Source of the DNA: an uncultured Prevotella sp.
GTDB taxonomy: Bacteria; Bacteroidota; Bacteroidia; Bacteroidales; Bacteroidaceae
Assembly: GCA_900541575.1 (NCBI GenBank)
Contig: UQKO01000041.1
Location: 1 to 23,123 of the forward strand
DNA: 23,123 nucleotides
Direction: 5' to 3'
A program made the translations under genes and the position numbers. The notes under the pieces were generated by a model that worked only from the letters and a program-made list of their open reading frames with translations, was not told the origin of the DNA and did no database searches. Shown here piece after piece: positions 1 to 6,124 of the stretch (position 1 is its first letter; each line of letters starts with the position of its first letter).

Positions 1-305
1 AATACAAATTTGTAGGACACAAAGTTAACCTCTAATGATTGGATTTGCCCATGACAGCAAGAGTTGCAATATTAGGGGTGTGAAAGTTGGGCTAGCCGTT
101 ATTGGGAGGAGAAGAACATTTAAAAGTATCACCAAGTAAAAACTTTTTTAAACGCTCAACAACCAATGGTCTTCTAAGATGTAAAACATATCCTTACTCA
201 TTATCCCCTTAAAAGAGACGATAGGGAGCCTGAACAAGAAATATCCGTGCACACAACTTGCACGCACTCACAAAAAAAGAAAGCTCTATTATAGATACGC
301 GTAAG
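1..305. other. Left-edge region with no recognisable gene
   Basis: I find no convincing coding sequence here in any of the six frames. The longest start-to-stop stretch I read is about 34 codons from the ATG at 35, and its product resembles nothing I know. A perfect 12-bp palindrome, TACAAATTTGTA, lies at 3-14, but it is short, AT-rich and may be chance. The region is the downstream side of the minus-strand DUF3256 gene; I see no strong terminator hairpin with a T-run for that gene. Whether a gene enters from the left of the window cannot be judged, because all frames are closed quickly. Confidence 0.5.
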
Positions 306-977
306 CTATGGTTTCATAGCCTTCACTTCCAACACCTTATCCAAGGAACACACATATTTGCCACCTATCCATTTATAAGTAATAGGATGAAACAATCGCT
401 GCGCATCATCCCTATCGTTGATAGGAATGCAAGAAAGATCCAACGAAAGGGTTAAGTTGGTAGTAGAATCGTTCAAATTTGCTTGATAAGATTGACCACG
501 CATTAAATCCATCAAATACTGTTTCCGATAGGGCGACAACGTAGATTGAGACGAAACAAACTTGTTCATGTCAACATGCGGAATTTCACGCTTTTGCACA
601 TGCCAATCATGACGATAAAAAGAAATTGAAGATATTGCCTCTGGCTCTAAAACTGTATGCACACATAAAATCAAAGTATCGTGTCCGGCAGGTAGCAGTT
701 TCATCTGCCAAAAGCTCGCATCCGTGACACGCAACTTCATATAATCGTGCGTTTTTAGGAGCATTTCCGATTGCCCGCCATAAATATTCTCCGTTTTTGC
801 TTCTAACTTGCCATTATACAAATCAAGCATATCTAGCCGAGAAGTGCGATCAAGCAAAGGCAACACCTCTTTGGGCACTGATGCGAAAAGGGCATCTATG
901 CCTTGTGAGAAAGCGAACTGACAAAACACAAAAGAACTAACTACCCCACATAATACACGCATAAATATAGAAGCCAT
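306..977 (-). CDS. DUF3256 family secreted protein
   Basis: Protein of 223 residues from the ATG at 977. An upstream in-frame TTG at 986 is possible but less likely, and a second ATG at 962 would also leave a usable signal peptide. The first 25 or so residues are a hydrophobic signal sequence ending near AFSQ-G, so the protein is probably exported to the periplasm. The mature part, with the early motif DALFASVPKEVLPLLD, matches my memory of DUF3256, a family largely confined to Bacteroidales with no known function. No catalytic residues can be named. It stands alone, divergent from the L31 gene, and is preceded by a good Bacteroidetes-type promoter about 100 nt upstream, so its leader is fairly long. 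Family assignment is from recall of the sequence pattern; the export call is read directly from the N-terminus. Confidence 0.8.
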   Translation of the reverse strand: MASIFMRVLCGVVSSFVFCQFAFSQGIDALFASVPKEVLPLLDRTSRLDMLDLYNGKLEAKTENIYGGQSEMLLKTHDYMKLRVTDASFWQMKLLPAGHDTLILCVHTVLEPEAISSISFYRHDWHVQKREIPHVDMNKFVSSQSTLSPYRKQYLMDLMRGQSYQANLNDSTTNLTLSLDLSCIPINDRDDAQRLFHPITYKWIGGKYVCSLDKVLEVKAMKP

Positions 978-1084
978 AAATATCAACTAAAATCTTTTAT
1001 AATAATAAGATCTACTGAAACCGTTGCTCCAGAATATACATACTAACATATAACCTTCTAAAGCCTAGAGCCTCAAGACAAGTA

Positions 1085-1115
1085 CAAAGATAGAAGAGAA
1101 AAAGCATTTCGCAAA
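1085..1115 (-). promoter_or_regulatory. Promoter for the DUF3256 gene
   Basis: Read on the minus strand, TTTG (1115-1112) is followed after exactly 19 nt by TATCTTTG (1092-1085). This fits the Bacteroidetes consensus of a -33 TTTG and a -7 TAnnTTTG. Transcription would start near 1080, giving an untranslated leader of about 100 nt before the ATG at 977. The -33 elements of this promoter and of the divergent L31 promoter are only about 18 bp apart. Confidence 0.65.
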
Positions 1116-1133
1116 GAAAATTCAAACAAATGT

Positions 1134-1164
1134 TTTGTCCTTTAGCTAAAAAATGGTACTTTTG
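1134..1164 (+). promoter_or_regulatory. Promoter for rpmE2
   Basis: TTTG at 1134-1137 and TACTTTTG at 1157-1164 are separated by 19 nt, matching the Bacteroidetes -33/-7 consensus. The predicted start of transcription is near 1169, leaving a leader of roughly 65 nt before the L31 ATG at 1235. The leader holds a small possible hairpin, TTGTT-ACCA-AACAA, of unknown importance. Confidence 0.65.
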
Positions 1165-1234
1165 CAGCCGATTATCTGACCATTACACAAAGTTGTTACC
1201 AAACAATTTGATAAACCATAAAAGCTATAGCAAA

Positions 1235-1486
1235 ATGAAAAAAGGTATTCACCCTGAGAATTATCGTCCCGTAGTATTTAAGGACATGAGCAACGGCGAC
1301 ATGTTCCTTTCACGTTCAACTTGCAAGACAACTGACACAGTTGAATTCGAAGGAGAAACTTATCCCGTTGTAAAGCTTGAAATCTCAAGCACTTCACACC
1401 CATTCTACACTGGTAAGTCAAAGCTCGTAGACACTGCTGGTCGTGTAGACAAGTTCATGAGCCGCTACGGCAAGAGCCGCAAGTAA
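1235..1486 (+). CDS. rpmE2: 50S ribosomal protein L31, type B
   Basis: Protein of 83 residues in the large ribosomal subunit. The start MKKGIHPENYRPVVFKD and the features ISSTSHPFYTGK and VDKFMSRYGKSRK are typical of type B L31. It has a single Cys (in RSTCKT) and lacks the CxxC zinc-binding pairs of type A L31, so it is the zinc-independent form. The frame is open upstream to 1130, but the ATG at 1235 is chosen because the L31 family begins there and because the promoter -7 box lies inside the upstream part. It is a single-gene transcription unit: its own promoter sits just upstream and a strong terminator lies 66 nt downstream. Confidence 0.96.
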   Translation: MKKGIHPENYRPVVFKDMSNGDMFLSRSTCKTTDTVEFEGETYPVVKLEISSTSHPFYTGKSKLVDTAGRVDKFMSRYGKSRK

Positions 1487-1552
1487 TCCCCCTTACACTT
1501 ACAAGCTCCGACTGATTGTTCTTATCAAAGGGCAAGGTAACACCCAAGTGGT

Positions 1553-1591
1553 AAGTGGATGCGTCTTAGTTGATGCATCCACTTTTCTTTT
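1553..1591 (+). terminator. Rho-independent terminator after rpmE2
   Basis: A perfect 10-bp stem, AAGTGGATGC (1553-1562) with GCATCCACTT (1575-1584), closes a 12-nt loop and runs into TTTTCTTTT (1583-1591). The left arm overlaps GGTAAGTGG (1550-1558), which could alternatively pair with CCACTTACC at 1654-1662; see findings. Confidence 0.85.
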
Positions 1592-1705
1592 ACTCAATTT
1601 CTATTTTTCATCCGAGCAAAATCAATCCCGATTAATAGAACTTGAATGTGCTACCACTTACCCCCTCCGTCCACCTAATTTTCTCATCAAGACCTTACAC
1701 AAGCC

Positions 1706-2869
1706 ATGCCTTCCGTCCTCAATCTCTCATGCAAGCCTATCCCCTTAGTACGTATTGCACTTATCGGCATTGGAAGCCGAGGTATGAAAACACTCGAAAG
1801 ATACGCATATATCAAAGGTGCCGAAATCAGATACATTGCTGACCTTAGCCCCGAGCGTCTTGAACTTGCCAACCAAAAATTAGAAAAAAGCGGCCGGCAT
1901 CGTGCTCATACACTGCAAGGAGAAGACGCGTGGATTCAAGCTTGCAAGAAAGACGATATAGACCTTATATATATATGTACAGAGTGGAAATCACATGCAA
2001 CCATTGCCATCGAAGCGATGAAACGAGGCAAACATGTAGCCGTAGAAGTTCCCGCTGCAACAACTATCAATGAATGCTATGAATTGGTTCGCACTGCAGA
2101 AGCCACACAGCGACATCTGTTTATGACAGAAAATTGCTGCTACGACTACTTTGCACTCGAAACTCTCGAAATGCACAAGCAAGGACTTTTCGGAGAAATA
2201 ACACATTGCGAAGGCGCATACATCCACAATCTATCACAAGCAGTTGCAGCTAATTGCCCACACAACGACACGCACTCCAATTGGATGACCCATTCATGTG
2301 CCACACATGGAGGAAATCCCTACCCTACACATGGAATAGGACCCATTGCACAACTCTTGGGTTTTCACAGAGAAGACCGCATGGAACGACTTGTTTCCAT
2401 CACATCTCGAGGAAGTAAAGCAAATGGAGAAGACCCCATAGGACGTATCAACACCGCACTCATCCAAACCCACAGAGAAGTGAGTATCTTACTTCAACTA
2501 GACGTAACAACACCGCGTCCTTACAGTAGAATACAAACCATCTGCGGAACAAAAGCATACGCACAGAAATATCCAATAACCACACTTCAACTCGACAATA
2601 CACATACACTCACAGGCTCTGAAGCAGAAAAAAAGCTAAAAGAATATGCCACCTCTGACGCTGCCAGACTTTGGATTGAAGGCCACCAAATGGGAGTGGC
2701 CAACGAAATGAATTATGCGATGGATGCTAGGCTTATTCAATGTCTCCAAAAAGGACTTCCTCTTGATATCGATGCTTACGATGCCGCAGAATGGTCGTCG
2801 TTGGCAGAACTTACACGCATCTCAGCAGAACAAGGAGGCAGAATCGTTGAAATCCCCCACTTCATCTAA
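1706..2869 (+). CDS. Gfo/Idh/MocA-fold protein, GH109-like
   Basis: Protein of 387 residues with an N-terminal Rossmann fold for NAD(P): ALIGIGSRG at about 18-26. Conserved points match glycoside hydrolase family 109, NAD-dependent alpha-N-acetylgalactosaminidases: VEVP with Glu114, MTENCCY at 140-146, YPTHGIGPIAQLL with Tyr206 and His209, and the C-terminal DAYDAAEWSS...IPHFI pattern. In the characterised family member the equivalent Glu, Tyr and His act at the active site. GH109 enzymes are usually secreted with a Tat or lipoprotein signal. This one has neither, so it would be cytoplasmic and might act on a small sugar or be a plain oxidoreductase. No recognisable promoter lies directly upstream; the nearest match, TATTTTTC near 1612, deviates from the consensus. 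No carbohydrate-utilisation genes flank it. Fold is certain, GH109 activity is not. Confidence 0.8.
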   Translation: MPSVLNLSCKPIPLVRIALIGIGSRGMKTLERYAYIKGAEIRYIADLSPERLELANQKLEKSGRHRAHTLQGEDAWIQACKKDDIDLIYICTEWKSHATIAIEAMKRGKHVAVEVPAATTINECYELVRTAEATQRHLFMTENCCYDYFALETLEMHKQGLFGEITHCEGAYIHNLSQAVAANCPHNDTHSNWMTHSCATHGGNPYPTHGIGPIAQLLGFHREDRMERLVSITSRGSKANGEDPIGRINTALIQTHREVSILLQLDVTTPRPYSRIQTICGTKAYAQKYPITTLQLDNTHTLTGSEAEKKLKEYATSDAARLWIEGHQMGVANEMNYAMDARLIQCLQKGLPLDIDAYDAAEWSSLAELTRISAEQGGRIVEIPHFI

Positions 2870-2929
2870 ACGAGGACAACAAAAGCGCACAAAATTGCAG
2901 ATATTTGCGCAAAAATCACACTCCACATC

Positions 2930-2959
2930 ATTGTAATTCATAAGAAAATACTATCTTTG
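2930..2959 (+). promoter_or_regulatory. Promoter for the DUF177-rpmF-fabH-era-der operon
   Basis: TATCTTTG at 2952-2959 is a perfect -7 TAnnTTTG element. The -33 match is weaker (ATTG at 2930-2933, 18 nt away). The sequence after the -7 box, CAGCCG, is the same as after the rpmE2 promoter. The predicted transcription start is about 2963-2966, only a few bases before the ATG at 2968, so the mRNA may be almost leaderless. Confidence 0.6.
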
Positions 2960-2967
2960 CAGCCGCT

Positions 2968-3441
2968 ATGCAAAGTGAAAACCTCCTAAATATCAATTTG
3001 GCGCATGTTGCCGAAGCAGCTAAACGCCTTAACATTGAGCTATCTGATCGCTTTTTTGCCGACCTGGGGCAGGAAGAAATAAGTGGCGGAGACATTCACG
3101 TGGGAATAACAGTAAAAGTATCCGCAGGCAATATCTACAATGTAGGTATCTATGCTAAAGGATACGTAACTGTGGCGTGTGACCGCTGCCTTGATCCTCT
3201 TGATATCAATGTTGAAGTATCAGACACGATAAAGGTAAAAGATGGCGATCCCGAAGATAGCGATGCCGCAGATATGCTTTACTTGGAATCCTCTAGTCCT
3301 AACATTGACCTTTCATGGCAGGTATACGAAATCATCGAGACTTCGCTACCCATGCAGAGAGTTCATGACGAGGGAGAATGCAATCCCGAAGTCACGGCTT
3401 ATATCGTCCGTGAGATGGAAGATGAAGAAGATTTCGAATAA
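2968..3441 (+). CDS. DUF177 / YceD-like protein
   Basis: Protein of 157 residues of the DUF177 (YceD) family, which in most bacteria sits directly before the L32 gene. It is implicated in 23S rRNA / large-subunit metabolism in some species; the role here is inferred from context. The family signature CDRC is at 71-74 and a third Cys is at 138 in EGECNPE. The C-terminus is strongly acidic (EMEDEEDFE). The ATG at 2968 is preferred because NLLNINLAHV is the usual start of the domain, even though the promoter -7 box lies only 8 nt upstream and leaves no room for a ribosome-binding site. It is the first gene of a plus-strand cluster, with rpmF 55 nt downstream. Confidence 0.88.
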   Translation: MQSENLLNINLAHVAEAAKRLNIELSDRFFADLGQEEISGGDIHVGITVKVSAGNIYNVGIYAKGYVTVACDRCLDPLDINVEVSDTIKVKDGDPEDSDAADMLYLESSSPNIDLSWQVYEIIETSLPMQRVHDEGECNPEVTAYIVREMEDEEDFE

Positions 3442-3496
3442 AAAACACACTGCTGCGAACAAAAGAATAATTCAAACTAAAAAATAAAAGAATAAA

Positions 3497-3682
3497 ATGG
3501 CACATCCTAAAAGAAGACAATCAAAGACAAGAACTCTGAAGCGTAGAACTCACGATAAGGCAGTTGCTCCTACATTGGCCATTTGCCCCAACTGTGGTGG
3601 TTGGCACATTTACCACACTGTATGCCCCACTTGCGGATACTATCGTGGTAAGCTCGCTATCGTAAAAGAAGTGGCTGAGTAA
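3497..3682 (+). CDS. rpmF: 50S ribosomal protein L32
   Basis: Protein of 61 residues. It begins MAHPKRRQSKTRT, typical of L32, and carries an intact zinc ribbon: Cys30 and Cys33 in ICPNC, Cys43 and Cys46 in VCPTC. It is thus a zinc-binding form, in contrast to the zinc-free L31 encoded 2 kb upstream. It lies between DUF177 and fabH. In E. coli and many other bacteria plsX sits between rpmF and fabH; plsX is absent here and its place is taken by a 284-nt structured spacer. Confidence 0.97.
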   Translation: MAHPKRRQSKTRTLKRRTHDKAVAPTLAICPNCGGWHIYHTVCPTCGYYRGKLAIVKEVAE

Positions 3683-3716
3683 ATTCGAGGGGATTAACCC
3701 ACTCAATTCAAACATG

Positions 3717-3822
3717 GTAGTTTAAGAGTTAAATGGCTCCTTGACGTTTTCTCGCCTGTCTGCGTTTCATCCAGACATTGATGAATGCTAGGAACATGTA
3801 ATTCTTAAACTACTTTCTTTTT
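3717..3822 (+). promoter_or_regulatory. Structured spacer hairpin (attenuator or terminator candidate)
   Basis: A stem of 15 bp with one G-U pair, GTAGTTTAAGAGTTA (3717-3731) with TAATTCTTAAACTAC (3799-3813), encloses a 67-nt apical region and is followed at once by TTTCTTTTT (3814-3822). The apical region can form further small hairpins, TGTCTG (3757-3762) with CAGACA (3772-3777) and CATT-GATG-AATG. A basal stem followed by a U-tract looks like a terminator or attenuator between rpmF and fabH. The large apical domain is unusual for a plain terminator and suggests a regulatory leader, a processed small RNA, or a decayed mobile hairpin element. Confidence 0.5.
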
Positions 3823-3966
3823 ATAAAAACGTTTTGCCCTGGCAGGTAGAAGAAAATGCTATCAGAACAAGGAAGCGAATCCTATTTTATTCTTTCACCA
3901 TACTTCCATGGACAATAAGCATCTCATCTTCCCCATATATACTGCCATCCAAACCATATATTTCTT

Positions 3967-4965
3967 ATGGAAAAAATCAATGCTGTCATCACCGGTGTAG
4001 GTGGATATGTTCCTGAATACGTACTCAATAACGACGAACTTTCTCGTATGGTCGACACCAACGACGAATGGATTATGACACGTATCGGTATCAAGGAACG
4101 TCGCATTCTGAATGAAGAAGGATTGGGTACTAGCTATATGGCACGTAAAGCCGTAAAGCAATTACTCGAAAAGACTGGCACAGATCCTCAAGAAGTTGAC
4201 TGCGTAATTGTTGCTACTACTACCCCCGACTACCACTTTCCCTCTACTTCTAGCATCGTTATCGGCCGTTTAGGTATGAAAAATGCCTTCGCCATTGATA
4301 TGCAAGCTGCATGTTGCGGTTTCCTCTTTGCAATGGACGCCGCCTCAGGTATGATTCAGAGCGGAAGATACAAGAAAATTGTAGTGTGTGGTGCTGATAA
4401 AATGTCATCGATTGTTGACTATACTGATCGAGCTACTTGCCCCATCTTTGGTGATGGTGCAGCAGCTGTCTTAGTAGAACCAACCACTGAAGATCTTGGA
4501 TGGCAAGATAGCTACTTACGCACCGATGGTAAAGGGCTTCCTTTCCTCTGCATGAAGGCAGGCGGTTCTGTATGTAGTCCCTCTTACTTCACCATCGACC
4601 ATCGTATGCACTACTTACATCAAGAAGGTCGCACCGTGTTCAAGTTTGCCGTTACCAATATGAGCGATGCTTGTGCTAAGATTGCCGAACGCAACAACTT
4701 AACAAAGGAGAACATTGCATGGGTTGTACCACATCAGGCAAACGTACGTATCATCGAAGCCGTAGCTCATCGATTGGAATTACCCATGGATCAGGTGATG
4801 CTCAATATCCAACGTTATGGCAACACTTCTGCTGGCACACTTCCCTTAGCTCTCTGGGACTACGAGAAGAAGCTAAAGAAAGGCGACAACCTCATCCTTT
4901 GCGCATTTGGCGCAGGTTTCACATGGGGCGCAGCCTACATGAAGTGGGGCTATGATGCCAAGTAA
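3967..4965 (+). CDS. fabH: Beta-ketoacyl-ACP synthase III
   Basis: Protein of 332 residues that condenses acetyl-CoA (or a branched acyl-CoA) with malonyl-ACP to start type II fatty-acid synthesis in the cytoplasm. The Cys-His-Asn triad is visible: Cys116 in QAACCGF, His256 in VPHQAN and Asn286 in RYGNTSAG. The residue after the catalytic Cys is a second Cys where many homologues have Ala. DTNDEWI at 30-36 and the glycine-rich GAGFTWGAA at the C-terminus are also family hallmarks. Length is normal. It follows rpmF after a structured 284-nt spacer and precedes era by 125 nt. No clear TAnnTTTG promoter is visible in the spacer, so read-through from upstream is likely. Chain-length or branched-starter preference cannot be read from the sequence. 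Confidence 0.96.
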   Translation: MEKINAVITGVGGYVPEYVLNNDELSRMVDTNDEWIMTRIGIKERRILNEEGLGTSYMARKAVKQLLEKTGTDPQEVDCVIVATTTPDYHFPSTSSIVIGRLGMKNAFAIDMQAACCGFLFAMDAASGMIQSGRYKKIVVCGADKMSSIVDYTDRATCPIFGDGAAAVLVEPTTEDLGWQDSYLRTDGKGLPFLCMKAGGSVCSPSYFTIDHRMHYLHQEGRTVFKFAVTNMSDACAKIAERNNLTKENIAWVVPHQANVRIIEAVAHRLELPMDQVMLNIQRYGNTSAGTLPLALWDYEKKLKKGDNLILCAFGAGFTWGAAYMKWGYDAK

Positions 4966-4998
4966 TTCAATCTAAAAGGAAATTACTCAATAAGACTG

Positions 4999-5061
4999 AT
5001 GTGCCGATGCATAATTGTGGATATCTGTATAAGCATATCCTCCAATTAAGCATCAGCACAT
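4999..5061 (+). repeat. Long imperfect inverted repeat between fabH and era
   Basis: The left arm, 4999-5024 (starting ATGTGCCGATGC), pairs with the right arm, 5035-5061 (ending GCATCAGCACAT), over about 26 bp with three mismatches and one bulged base, around a 10-nt loop CTGTATAAGC. No T-run follows, so it is not a normal terminator. It lies 30 nt before the era start codon and would form a stable hairpin in the mRNA. Possible roles are an RNase III processing site, mRNA stabilisation of the upstream half, or a remnant of a small mobile hairpin. Confidence 0.65.
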
Positions 5062-5090
5062 TAGCCATTTGAAAACAAGCCTATCCATTT

Positions 5091-5972
5091 ATGCATAAAG
5101 CTGGTTTTGTAAATATCGTCGGGAATCCTAACGTAGGAAAATCTACTCTCATGAATCTACTCATGGGAGAACGCATTTCCATCGCTACCTTCAAAGCTCA
5201 GACTACACGTCATCGCATCATGGGCATTATCAACACAGACGATGCTCAGATTGTATTCTCTGACACCCCAGGTGTGCTGAAGCCTAATTACAAACTACAA
5301 GAGGAAATGTTAGCTTTTTCCGTCTCAGCCCTTCAAGATGCGGACGTACTGCTCTACGTAACAGACGTTGTAGAAAAGCCTAATAAAAATAGCGATTTCC
5401 TTGAGAAAGTAAAGAAGATGAATGTGCCTGTATTGGTGCTTATCAATAAGATTGATATTTCCAATCAGAAGGACCTTGAAGCGCTCGTTACTCAATGGCA
5501 CGAAAGCCTGCCCAAAGCTGAAATATTCCCCATTTCAGCTAAAGTAAAATTTAATGTAGACAACGTGTTGCAACGTATCAAAGAGCTTCTTCCCGACTCT
5601 CCTCCCTACTTCGATAAGGATCAATGGACTGACAAGCCAGCACGATTCTTCGTCACGGAAATTATACGCGAGAAAATATTACTTTACTACGACAAAGAAA
5701 TACCCTATGCCGTAGAAGTCGTAGTAGAACAATTTAAGGAAGACGATAAACGCATTCATATCAATGCGGTAATCTACGTAGAACGAGATAGCCAGAAAGG
5801 TATTATCATCGGACATCGCGGCGTAGCCTTGAAAAAAGTCTCCTCAGAAGCTCGCAAAACCTTGGAAAAGTTTTTCGGTAAAAGCATCTTCCTTGAAATC
5901 TTTGTCAAAGTGGACAAAGATTGGCGTAGCAATACCAAAAGACTAGAAGCATATGGATATAAGCTTGACTAA
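5091..5972 (+). CDS. era: GTPase Era
   Basis: Protein of 293 residues, a normal length for Era, which binds 16S rRNA and helps assemble the small ribosomal subunit. The N-terminal G domain shows G1 GNPNVGKST (11-19), a switch Thr in QTTRHR, G3 DTPG (58-61), G4 NKID (119-122) and G5 SAK (149-151). The C-terminal KH RNA-binding domain has the GHRG loop at 241-244 within IIIGHRGVALKK. The protein ends YGYKLD, as do related Era proteins. The start ATG at 5091 places the first residues MHKAGFVNIVGNPN exactly as in homologues. It lies in a cluster with rpmF and der, both also ribosome-linked. A long hairpin in the upstream gap may affect its expression. Confidence 0.97.
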   Translation: MHKAGFVNIVGNPNVGKSTLMNLLMGERISIATFKAQTTRHRIMGIINTDDAQIVFSDTPGVLKPNYKLQEEMLAFSVSALQDADVLLYVTDVVEKPNKNSDFLEKVKKMNVPVLVLINKIDISNQKDLEALVTQWHESLPKAEIFPISAKVKFNVDNVLQRIKELLPDSPPYFDKDQWTDKPARFFVTEIIREKILLYYDKEIPYAVEVVVEQFKEDDKRIHINAVIYVERDSQKGIIIGHRGVALKKVSSEARKTLEKFFGKSIFLEIFVKVDKDWRSNTKRLEAYGYKLD

Positions 5973-5986
5973 GGAGAAAACCGACG

Positions 5987-6016
5987 AAACTTAAGACTCT
6001 CTTGTCATAAGTTTTT
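5987..6016 (+). terminator. Weak hairpin with short T-run between era and der
   Basis: AAACTTAAGAC (5987-5997) pairs with GTCATAAGTTT (6004-6014) with a single A-A mismatch around a 6-nt loop, and the right arm runs into TTTTT (6012-6016). The stem is AT-rich and interrupted, so at most it is a partial terminator or an mRNA processing hairpin. No clear separate promoter for der follows it. Confidence 0.35.
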
Positions 6017-6124
6017 ATCATAACTCCTAGCCAAACATTCCTAACAAGCAACAGCTTCATAACCATTCACTAAATATAGGCTTGACGATCTACATCAGTC
6101 TAATAACTAAAAACAAGAACAAAA

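Noticed and set aside
3..14. Perfect palindrome TACAAATTTGTA as an operator
   Set aside because: It is short, AT-rich, at the window edge and not next to an identifiable gene.
1130..1234. N-terminal extension of L31 by 35 residues
   Set aside because: The promoter -7 box lies within it and L31 begins at MKKGIHP.
3895..4161. Minus-strand frame of 88 codons across the fabH start
   Set aside because: It is antisense to the conserved N-terminus of fabH and has no recognisable features.
5987..6016. Strong terminator separating era and der
   Set aside because: The stem is AT-rich with a mismatch and the T-run is short; no promoter follows for der, so complete termination is unlikely.
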